DNA from: Streptosporangiaceae bacterium
GTDB taxonomy: Bacteria > Actinomycetota > Actinomycetes > Streptosporangiales > Streptosporangiaceae
Length of the DNA: 5,568 nucleotides
Direction of reading: 5' to 3'
Assembly: GCA_030045215.1 (NCBI GenBank)
Contig: JASIBJ010000366.1
Coordinates: 1-5,568, forward strand
The translations under genes and the position numbers were made by a program. The notes under the pieces are model-generated. The model was not told the origin of the DNA. It made no database searches and saw only the letters and a list, made by a program, of their open reading frames with translations. The stretch's first letter is position 1. The number at the start of each line of letters is the position of its first letter. This document shows, piece by piece, positions 1 through 5,232 of the stretch.

Positions 1-758
1 TCGGGCAGCACGACCGCCTGCTTCTCCATTGCCCGCTGAAGCGCCTGGATGTCATCCCGCAGCCGGGCGGCGCGCTCGAACTCCTCGGCCGCCGCAGCCT
101 CCCGCATCTGGGCTTCCAGCCGCTTGATGAACTTGCCCGTCTGGCCGGCCATGAAGTCGCAGAACTCCTCGGCCAGGTGGCGGTGAGCGGCCGCGTCAAT
201 GCGGCCGACGCACGGTGCCGAGCACTTGTCGATGTAGCCGAGCAGGCACGGCCGGCCGATCTGGCCCGCGCGCTTGAAGACTCCCGCCGAGCAGGTCCTG
301 ACCGGGAACACCCGCAGCAGAGTGTCGACCGTGTCCCGGATTGCCCAGGCATGCGAGTACGGCCCGAAGTACCTGACACCCCGGCGCTTGGCCCCGCGCA
401 TCACCTGCACCCGCGGGAACTCCTCGTCCATGAGGACGGCCAGGTACGGGTAGCTCTTGTCGTCGCGGTACCGGACATTGAATCGCGGGTCGAACTCCTT
501 GATCCAGGAGTACTCAAGCTGCAGTGCCTCGACCTCGGTGCCGACGACCGTCCACTCAACCTGGGCGGCCGCCCGCAGCATCGACTGCGTTCTCGGGTGC
601 AGGCTGGCGAAGTCAGCGAAGTAGGAGTTCAGGCGCGACCGGAGGTTCTTGGCCTTCCCGACGTACACGACGCGTTTGCGCTCGTCGCGGAACCGGTAGA
701 CGCCCGGCGATTCGGGGATCGAGCCGGGCGCCGGCCGGTAGCTCGCCGGATCTGCCAC
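1..758 (-). CDS. uvrC: UvrABC excinuclease subunit C, N-terminal part (cut by window edge)
   Basis: UvrC is the nuclease of the cytoplasmic UvrABC excision-repair system; it cuts the damaged strand on both sides of a lesion bound by UvrB. The 252 codons present cover the 3'-side nuclease half. A GIY-YIG domain fills about residues 13-95, with GVY at 19-21, [11 protein letters not shown] at 32-42 and the probable metal-binding Glu at 77. Four cysteines (156, 171, 179, 183; spacing CX14CX7CX3C) match the [4Fe-4S] ligands known in UvrC. A UVR motif ([16 protein letters not shown], about 225-240) that contacts UvrB lies near the cut end. The C-terminal RNase H-like nuclease and HhH domains would be left of position 1. 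The start is GTG at 758-756, because a TAG lies in frame four codons upstream and the N-terminus matches the family. There is no Shine-Dalgarno sequence; a -10-like element six bases upstream suggests leaderless translation. Family assignment is essentially certain. Confidence 0.97.
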   Translation of the reverse strand, partial: MADPASYRPAPGSIPESPGVYRFRDERKRVVYVGKAKNLRSRLNSYFADFASLHPRTQSMLRAAAQVEWTVVGTEVEALQLEYSWIKEFDPRFNVRYRDDKSYPYLAVLMDEEFPRVQVMRGAKRRGVRYFGPYSHAWAIRDTVDTLLRVFPVRTCSAGVFKRAGQIGRPCLLGYIDKCSAPCVGRIDAAAHRHLAEEFCDFMAGQTGKFIKRLEAQMREAAAAEEFERAARLRDDIQALQRAMEKQAVVLP

Positions 759-764
759 AGATGG

Positions 765-770
765 ACTCTA
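765..770 (-). promoter_or_regulatory. Putative -10 element of uvrC (leaderless start)
   Basis: On the minus strand TAGAGT fits the actinobacterial -10 pattern TANNNT and ends exactly six bases before the uvrC GTG. Transcription would then begin at or next to the start codon, which fits the missing Shine-Dalgarno sequence. No convincing -35 hexamer lies 16-19 bases upstream (the sequence there is CCTGCC-like). Leaderless mRNAs are common in actinobacteria; the assignment here is inference from spacing. Confidence 0.5.
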
Positions 771-908
771 CAGCGCTGTCACGGCAGGGCAGGAAGATCA
801 ACGGCGGGGGCGCCGTGACGGGTCATGCCCGAGTTGGGGCAGATGTCTCATTGGCGATAGGCAGCCAGGTAGGCCGGGCCGCCTGCCGGGCGGTATGCGG
901 TGCCGGGC

Positions 909-936
909 CGAAGGTCCCCACCGCGGCGGACCTTCG
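909..936. repeat. 9-bp perfect inverted repeat with 10-base loop
   Basis: CGAAGGTCC at 909-917 is the exact reverse complement of GGACCTTCG at 928-936, separated by ten GC-rich bases. In RNA it would be a stable stem-loop. It has no following U-tract, and it lies upstream of both divergent genes, so an ordinary terminator is not obvious. It could be an operator, a leader structure of the rightward transcript, or a structural element; the sequence does not decide between these. Confidence 0.55.
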
Positions 937-964
937 CGGCTACCGGCGTGACCCAGGCTGGGCA

Positions 965-982
965 TGTCCTGACATCAGGACA
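965..982. promoter_or_regulatory. Operator-like 18-bp palindrome upstream of the nitroreductase gene
   Basis: TGTCCTGA-CA-TCAGGACA is a perfect 8-bp inverted repeat around a 2-bp centre. It ends 20 bp before the GTG start and just upstream of the ribosome binding site. The size and perfect dyad symmetry fit a site for a dimeric transcription factor that would block or control the rightward gene. It does not match the DosR box (GGGACT-like half sites) that controls several mycobacterial homologues. As RNA it could also fold into a 7-bp hairpin with an ACAT loop. The regulator is unknown. Confidence 0.55.
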
Positions 983-989
983 GCATGGC

Positions 990-1000
990 GGAGGGAGGAG
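990..1000 (+). promoter_or_regulatory. Purine-rich ribosome binding site deciding the GTG start
   Basis: GGAGGGAGGAG is a strong Shine-Dalgarno tract. Its first GGAGG has about eight bases to the GTG at 1003, whereas the ATG at 985 lies upstream of the tract and has only the palindrome before it. This favours GTG 1003 over ATG 985 as the start. Confidence 0.75.
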
Positions 1001-1002
1001 CC

Positions 1003-1995
1003 GTGAACAGCAGCCCGAGAGGCGTTGCCGCGTACGTCGTGAGCAACGCGATCTGGTCGCCATCGATCCACAACACGCAACCCTGGCACTTCACCGCCGA
1101 CTCAGGCGGCCTCGACCTTTACGCCGACAGGGGTCGCCAACTGACGGTCGCTGACCCGCAGGGACGCGAGATGATGATCAGCTGCGGCGCGGCGCTTTTC
1201 ACCGCCCGTCTCGCGCTGCGCAGCCTCGGCTATATCCCGCAGACGCAACTCTTCCCCGACGAGGCCAGCCCTCTGCTGATCGCCCGCCTCACCTGGCCAG
1301 GCACCGCGGCGCCGGCCGAGTACGAGCGGCGGATGTTCGGCCAGATAGCAACGCGGCGGACGCACAGGGGCGGATTCGATCCGCTCCCGCTGTCACCGCG
1401 CCTGCTGACCGTCCTGCAGGCCGGTGCCGTCAGGGACGGGGCCATGTTGCGCATCATGGCCGACGACGCGTCCACGGCGGCCCTGGCCGCCATCGTTCGC
1501 GACGCCGACGAGGTCGTCAGGACCGACGCCAGGTACCTGCAGGAGGTGACCGCCTGGGCTCCGCCGCCCGGCAGCCTGCGGGCAGACGGCGTGCAGCCCA
1601 CCTCCTACCCGGCGCGGCCCGAGCACACCGTGCCGGATTTCCCTGGCCGCGACTTTGCCCACGGGCTCGCCTGGGGCACGCCCAGGTTCGGGTCCCCGGG
1701 CGCCTACCACTGGCCCGGCGTCGCCGGTGTCCTCACGACCAGGCAAGACCACCCGCGGAATTGGGTCAGTGCCGGGCAGGCGCTACAGCGCATCCTGCTG
1801 ACCAGCGCGTCTTACGGAGTCGCCGCGGCGCTGCATAGTCAGCCGACCGAAATTGCACGGCTTCGCGAGCAGCTCAGGTCTCAGCTCTGCGGCGGGCATC
1901 ACCCGCAAATCGTGATCAGGCTCGGCGCCGTTGTCCAGACCTCGGTCAGCACTCGTCGCCCACTGAGCAGTGTGCTGTCGACCGCTACGAAGTAG
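1003..1995 (+). CDS. Acg-family FMN-binding nitroreductase-like protein
   Basis: This 330-residue cytoplasmic protein belongs to the Acg-type branch of the nitroreductase fold, whose mycobacterial members include Rv2032 (Acg), Rv3127 and Rv3131. Recognisable blocks are SPSIHNTQPWHF (19-30), the cofactor-contacting segment of the family; ATRRTHRGGF (116-125); an AGQALQRILLTSASYGVAAA stretch (257-276) followed by QPTE; and IVIRLG (303-308) with a final TRRPLSSVL (317-325). Length and motif order are normal for the family. Rv2032 is described as binding FMN under a lid with little ordinary nitroreductase activity, so a stress-related flavin-binding or storage role is as likely as catalysis. GTG at 1003 is preferred over ATG at 985 because of the strong ribosome binding site between them. 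An 18-bp palindrome just upstream suggests dedicated control. The last 11 bp overlap the end of the convergent gene at 1985-2440. Confidence 0.9.
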   Translation: MNSSPRGVAAYVVSNAIWSPSIHNTQPWHFTADSGGLDLYADRGRQLTVADPQGREMMISCGAALFTARLALRSLGYIPQTQLFPDEASPLLIARLTWPGTAAPAEYERRMFGQIATRRTHRGGFDPLPLSPRLLTVLQAGAVRDGAMLRIMADDASTAALAAIVRDADEVVRTDARYLQEVTAWAPPPGSLRADGVQPTSYPARPEHTVPDFPGRDFAHGLAWGTPRFGSPGAYHWPGVAGVLTTRQDHPRNWVSAGQALQRILLTSASYGVAAALHSQPTEIARLREQLRSQLCGGHHPQIVIRLGAVVQTSVSTRRPLSSVLSTATK

Positions 1996-2440
1996 TACGG
2001 TCAGCGCCTGCGCAGCAGTCCTCGGCCAGCAGACGGCAGCGCACGCGCTCCATGCTCTGCCGGCGGCGGAGGAAGAACTCGTCCCCGGCCACACGGCAAG
2101 GGGAGACCGAGGCGTTCTCAGCGCACCACTGCTCGAGCAGCGGGGCCGCGATCTCGCCCTGGATGCCGAGGTCCACCAGCAGTGTCGATACCCGCTCGGG
2201 ATGCGCGGGCCAGTCGACCAGCACCAGAGCCTCGTGCGCATCGCCCGGAATGTCCGGCGCCACGGCGGCGATCACCCGCAGTTCCGGCCAGTCCAGGGCA
2301 GAATCCGGCTCCGGCACGCCCACCTTCTGGGCAAGCTCAAGGGCGTCCAGCGCGCCGATCCGCAGCAGCCTGGCCGTCCAGGCCAGCCCAACGGCGATGA
2401 ACAGCCCTGCTCCTGCTGCCAGCCCGGCAGCGGCGATCAC
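1985..2440 (-). CDS. Unrecognised protein with one N-terminal membrane segment and Cys-rich C-terminus
   Basis: I do not recognise this 151-residue protein. Residues 1-22 (starting VIAAAGLAAGAGLFIAVG) form one hydrophobic segment with no preceding positive charge and with R24 and R27 directly after it. By the positive-inside rule this predicts an outside N-terminus and a cytoplasmic domain. The rest is a mixed, mostly soluble domain with hydrophobic stretches at about 54-62 and 71-76 (ALVLVDWPAHPERV, 71-84), an arginine-rich stretch (125-136) and five cysteines (106, 115, 135, 142, 143, the last two adjacent). Codon use is typical of a real high-GC gene. GTG at 2440 is chosen because a -35/-10 promoter sits at leaderless distance upstream; a longer reading to 2698 would run antisense across the 2558-2782 gene and its extra residues look non-coding. 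The end overlaps the nitroreductase gene by 11 bp. Confidence 0.7.
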   Translation of the reverse strand: MIAAAGLAAGAGLFIAVGLAWTARLLRIGALDALELAQKVGVPEPDSALDWPELRVIAAVAPDIPGDAHEALVLVDWPAHPERVSTLLVDLGIQGEIAAPLLEQWCAENASVSPCRVAGDEFFLRRRQSMERVRCRLLAEDCCAGADRTTS

Positions 2441-2447
2441 GCCTATG

Positions 2448-2476
2448 ACGCTAGCCGTACACCGGGACGATGGCCA
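2448..2476 (-). promoter_or_regulatory. Promoter for the 1985-2440 gene (leaderless)
   Basis: Read on the minus strand, TGGCCA (2476-2471, four of six matches to TTGACA) and TAGCGT (2453-2448, TANNNT type) are separated by exactly 17 bp. The -10 ends seven bases before GTG 2440, so the transcript would start at or next to the start codon. No Shine-Dalgarno sequence precedes that GTG, which agrees with leaderless translation. Confidence 0.55.
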
Positions 2477-2479
2477 GGA

Positions 2480-2494
2480 ATCCCTGTTAGGGAT
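2480..2494. repeat. 15-bp inverted repeat in the divergent promoter region
   Basis: ATCCCT-GTT-AGGGAT is a perfect 6-bp inverted repeat with a 3-bp centre, followed by an overlapping 8-bp palindrome ATACGTAT (2493-2500). It lies just upstream of the -35 of the leftward gene and about 64 bp before the start of the rightward gene, a sensible place for a regulator acting on either. In this very GC-rich setting its AT content stands out. The factor is unknown. Confidence 0.4.
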
Positions 2495-2557
2495 ACGTAT
2501 GCGCTGTTGGCGGCGGGCGTCCGGAGGCGATTGACTACTAAGAGAGGGGGTTTCACG

Positions 2558-2782
2558 ATGACCCGCGACGAACTCGACGCGATCGGCGCCGAACTGCTTG
2601 CCGCCGACGAGGACGGCAACACCGACCGGCTCGCCGCCCTTGCCTGGCGCCTGTACGGGGAGGCGGGCACGGCGCAGGCCGAGATCGATCGGCTCCACGG
2701 CATGCTCCGATCGGTCCGAGCCATGGTCACGCCCGCGCCGATGATCAGCCGACCAGCCGCTCCCCGATCGGGCCGAGGATGA
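2558..2782 (+). CDS. Small helical protein of unknown function (74 aa)
   Basis: I cannot assign a family. The start ATG at 2558 follows a purine-rich GAGGGGG ribosome binding site (2544-2550) with seven bases between. Codons nearly all end in G or C, as in a genuine gene of this genome. Residues 3-55 are predicted helical: an acidic first helix (DELDAIGAELLAADEDG), a second with LAALAWRLYGEAG (25-37), and a third around AEIDRLHGMLRSVRAMV, with spacing of hydrophobic residues suggesting a helical bundle or short coiled coil. The tail (58-74) is rich in Pro, Arg and Gly and probably disordered. No signal peptide or membrane segment is seen, so it should be cytoplasmic. The last 38 bp overlap the convergent kdpA end; since that part of KdpA aligns with the family, the overlap is real if this gene is. 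I found no convincing -10/-35 for it. Confidence 0.65.
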   Translation: MTRDELDAIGAELLAADEDGNTDRLAALAWRLYGEAGTAQAEIDRLHGMLRSVRAMVTPAPMISRPAAPRSGRG

Positions 2783-4448
2783 GCATCGGGAAGTAGATCA
2801 GCCCGCCCACGATCAGGATCACGCCGAGCAGGAAAGCCGCGAACGTGGGCCCAGAAGTGTCGAGTGTTGCCCTGGTGCGCGCGTGCACGCGGGCTCCCGC
2901 CAGCGACCCGGCGACGGCGAGCGCGAGGACAATGGGCGCGAACCTCCCGACCAGCATGATCAGGCCGAGCATGTAGTTGTACCAGGTCGTGTCCGCAGTC
3001 AGGCCGGCAAACGAGGACCCGTTGTTGTTCGCGGACGAGGCGAACGCGTAGGTGACTTCGGTCAGCCCGTGGAATCCGTGGTTGAGGATCGAGCTGTAGC
3101 CCTGCTCGAGCACCAGTGACATGCTGCCGAGGATGAGGACCGCGACCGGGACCGTCAGGGTGTAGGCGACCACGAGCTTCATCTGCAGCCCTCGGATCTT
3201 CTTGCCCAGAAACTCCGGCGTGCGGCCGACCATGAGGCCCGCGACGAACACCGACAGCAGCGCGAGCACGAGGATCGCGTAGAGGCCGCCGCCGTCACCA
3301 CCCGGGCTGATCTCCCCGAGCAAGATCGCGACGAACGCCCCGGCGCCGCCCACAGGCGTGTAGCTGTCCAGGGCCGAGTCGGTGGCGCCCGCCGTCGTTC
3401 CCATCGTCCCGACGGTCATCAACGCCGAGCCCGCAGGCCCGAAGCGCATCTCCTTCCCTTCCATGTTGCCGCCGGGACTAGTCGCGGTGATCGTCTGCGA
3501 GACCGTCGCGGGCAGCAGGCTGTTGCCGTGCGCCTCCGCCTCCATCGAGACGAGCGTGTGGCCGACGAAAATGATGGCCATGACGGCGACGATCGCGTAC
3601 CCCTGCCGCCGGTTGCCGATCATCCGCCCGAACATGAAGACGATCGCGAACGGCAGCACGATGACCAGCAGCAGCTCGAACATGTTCGTGATCCCGGTCG
3701 GGTTCTCGAACGGGTGCGCGCCCCCGACCCCGTACAGGCTGCCGCCGTTGGTCCCGAGCAGCTTGATGACTTCCATCGACTCGACCGGCCCGCCAGGAAT
3801 CTGCTGCGTGCCGCCCGCCAGCGTGCTCGCCGTCCGGAAGCCGCTGAAGTTCTGGACGCCTCCCTGGCCGATCAGCACGAGCGCGCCGAGCACCGATAGC
3901 GGGACCAGCACCCGGAGCAGGCTGCGGGTCAGGTCTACCCAGAAGTTGCCGATAGTCCGGGCCGACCCGGCGATGCCCCTCACCACCGCCAGGGCGACCG
4001 CTATCCCGACGGCGCCGGCGGTGAACTGCGCCACCACCAGCCCGGCCATGTCCGCCAGGTAGCTCGCCGCGGTCTCGCCTTCGTAGGCCTGCCAGTTCGT
4101 CCCGGTGACGAAGCTCGCGGCCGTATTGAAGGACAGCAGCGGGGGCATGTCCGGGGCGTGCGTCGGGTTGATCGGCAGGTGGCCCTGCAACCGCAGGATC
4201 AGGTACAGCACCAGGGTGCCGACGAGTCCGAAGGCGAGCACGGCCATCGCGTAAGTCCGCCACGACCAGCTGCTCTCGGAGTCGATGCGCAGGGCCCGGT
4301 AGACCGTCCGCTCGATCGGCAGGAAGACCCGGTCACCGAATGCCGGGCCGCCGCGGAAGATCGCCTCCAGGTACTTGCCGAGCAGCGGCGCGAGCACCGC
4401 CGTCACGGCGATGATGAACAGCAGTTGCCACCAACCGTAGGCGCTCAT
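2745..4448 (-). CDS. kdpA: Potassium-transporting ATPase K+-conducting subunit KdpA
   Basis: KdpA is the channel-like subunit of the Kdp high-affinity K+ pump; it selects K+ in the membrane and passes it on to KdpB. The 567 residues match the usual length (557 in E. coli) with about ten membrane segments. The four pore regions are visible: FNTAASFVTGTNWQAYEGE (107-125), GTNGG (232-236) leading to HPFENP (245-250), GTTAGAT (350-356) with DSYTPVGG (361-368), and SSANNNGSSFAGL (471-483). NMEGKEMRFG (328-337) and GLMVGRTPEFLGKKI (404-418) are further family blocks. In loop 2 the usual third glycine is Ser237, and the conserved NANSS/NANSA-type stretch reads GVGGA, so this is a divergent member. 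The ATG overlaps the kdpC stop as ATGA, implying translational coupling. Its place after kdpC is unusual. No U-rich terminator follows. Confidence 0.97.
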   Translation of the reverse strand: MSAYGWWQLLFIIAVTAVLAPLLGKYLEAIFRGGPAFGDRVFLPIERTVYRALRIDSESSWSWRTYAMAVLAFGLVGTLVLYLILRLQGHLPINPTHAPDMPPLLSFNTAASFVTGTNWQAYEGETAASYLADMAGLVVAQFTAGAVGIAVALAVVRGIAGSARTIGNFWVDLTRSLLRVLVPLSVLGALVLIGQGGVQNFSGFRTASTLAGGTQQIPGGPVESMEVIKLLGTNGGSLYGVGGAHPFENPTGITNMFELLLVIVLPFAIVFMFGRMIGNRRQGYAIVAVMAIIFVGHTLVSMEAEAHGNSLLPATVSQTITATSPGGNMEGKEMRFGPAGSALMTVGTMGTTAGATDSALDSYTPVGGAGAFVAILLGEISPGGDGGGLYAILVLALLSVFVAGLMVGRTPEFLGKKIRGLQMKLVVAYTLTVPVAVLILGSMSLVLEQGYSSILNHGFHGLTEVTYAFASSANNNGSSFAGLTADTTWYNYMLGLIMLVGRFAPIVLALAVAGSLAGARVHARTRATLDTSGPTFAAFLLGVILIVGGLIYFPMLILGPIGERLVG

Positions 4449-5215
4449 CTCAGCTGGTCCACTGCGAGGTTGAGGTCAAGGACGTTCACCACCGGCTCGC
4501 TCATGAAGCCGAGTTCGCGGCCTTGCGTTTGGGCACGGACCACGGCGAGCACGGTCCGCAGCGGCAGGTGGCGGACGCGGGCGACGCGCGGCGCCTGGTC
4601 CAGCGCATTCTGCACGGAGATATCGGGATCCAGCCCCGAGGCAGAGGCGGTCACGGCGTCGATCGGCACCGGAGCGCCCGGCGCCATGCCGTTGAACGCC
4701 CGGTAGGCGATGGCCCGCTCCGGCACCGTATTCGGATCGCACACGTAGCCGCCGCCGGGTGCCCTCGCGTACTTCTGGCTGGGGACCGGGCTCGTGACCG
4801 GATTCCCGGCCGGGTCGAGGGGCACGCACGCCGGGTCGGCCTTGGTCGCGAACGGGTTGGTCTTGGACCGCTTACCGTTGAGGCCGACTGTGTTGATGCC
4901 GGGCACGAAGCCGATCAGCAGCGGGTTCGACGGCCCCAGGTTCGAGGCGCCCGAATCCTCCCCGTCGTATCCGGAGCCGGCCTCCGACGGACGGGGCTGG
5001 AAATACTGCGGCAGCGGCGCGCCGCTGCTTGAGCTGAAGCTCTGTCCGAGCAGCTGCGACCCGGCGAGCTTGCCATGACGGTAGACCAGCGAGCCCTCCG
5101 CCTGGCTCCTGAACAACCCGAAGGAGATGCCGGTGACCAGCAGCGGGTAGCCGAAGCCGAGCACGGCCGTGAGGACGACCATCATGACGATGCTGGGGAT
5201 GAGGTGGCGGCGCAT
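4445..5215 (-). CDS. kdpC: Potassium-transporting ATPase subunit KdpC, enlarged form
   Basis: KdpC is the single-span accessory subunit of the Kdp pump; its C-terminal domain lies outside the membrane and helps stabilise the complex and K+ uptake. One membrane helix spans about residues 8-34. Family blocks are GSLVYRHGKLAGSQLLGQSF (41-60), YFQPRPS (71-77), SNLGPSNP (91-98), VTASASGLDPDIS (188-200), QAPRVARVRHL (207-217) and a final PVVNVLDLNLAVDQL (241-255). At 256 residues it exceeds E. coli KdpC (about 190) because of an insert at roughly 101-164, which holds the only two cysteines (130 and 159). Start ATG 5215 lies 17 bases after the kdpB stop with only a weak ribosome binding site; translational coupling to kdpB is likely. 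Its stop overlaps the kdpA start by 4 bp. Confidence 0.96.
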   Translation of the reverse strand: MRRHLIPSIVMMVVLTAVLGFGYPLLVTGISFGLFRSQAEGSLVYRHGKLAGSQLLGQSFSSSSGAPLPQYFQPRPSEAGSGYDGEDSGASNLGPSNPLLIGFVPGINTVGLNGKRSKTNPFATKADPACVPLDPAGNPVTSPVPSQKYARAPGGGYVCDPNTVPERAIAYRAFNGMAPGAPVPIDAVTASASGLDPDISVQNALDQAPRVARVRHLPLRTVLAVVRAQTQGRELGFMSEPVVNVLDLNLAVDQLR

Positions 5216-5232
5216 GTCAGTCGGTGTCCAAT

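Larger units (their letters stand above)
759..1002. other. Divergent intergenic region between uvrC and the nitroreductase gene
   Basis: This 244-bp gap separates two divergently transcribed genes and I see no credible small gene in it. It holds the uvrC -10-like element at 765-770, a GC-rich stretch around 871-908 with repeated GCCGGGC words and a small CCGCC/GGCGG hairpin (879-893), a 9-bp stem-loop (909-936), an 11-bp CCCAG-G-CTGGG repeat (952-962) and an 18-bp palindrome (965-982). I could not find a TANNNT-type -10 for the rightward gene, so its promoter remains unassigned. Confidence 0.7.

Noticed and set aside
177..818. Rightward open frame antisense to uvrC
   Set aside because: The minus-strand reading is a clear UvrC with its GIY-YIG, Cys and UVR motifs; the plus frame has no recognisable content.
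985..987. ATG at 985 as start of the nitroreductase
   Set aside because: It would leave the strong GGAGGGAGGAG tract inside the coding region, and no ribosome binding site precedes it. GTG 1003 is better placed, though ATG 985 cannot be fully excluded.
900..1002. DosR-type box upstream of the Acg-family gene
   Set aside because: No GGGACT/AGTCCC-type pair with the right spacing is present; the palindrome at 965-982 has a different sequence.
2531..2541. TTGACT and TACTAA as promoter elements of the 74-residue gene
   Set aside because: They overlap and sit directly next to the ribosome binding site, so no -35/-10 spacing or leader is possible.
2441..2698. Upstream extension of the 1985-2440 gene to 2698
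   Set aside because: The added residues are an antisense image of the small gene at 2558-2782, and a well-spaced promoter lies immediately before GTG 2440.
2763..2772. CCCGATCGGG palindrome as the kdp operon terminator
   Set aside because: It lies inside the KdpA coding end, has no loop and no U-tract.
1970..2782. Long rightward open frame of 270 codons across 1970-2782
   Set aside because: Its first two thirds run antisense to the 1985-2440 gene and have no plausible start signal or family likeness. Only the part from ATG 2558, with a good ribosome binding site, is credible.
3382..4062. Long rightward open frame antisense to kdpA, and similar ones at 4158-4706 and 4523-5032
   Set aside because: These are GC-driven shadow frames with low-complexity Arg/Pro/Ser/Thr content over unmistakable kdpA and kdpC coding sequence.
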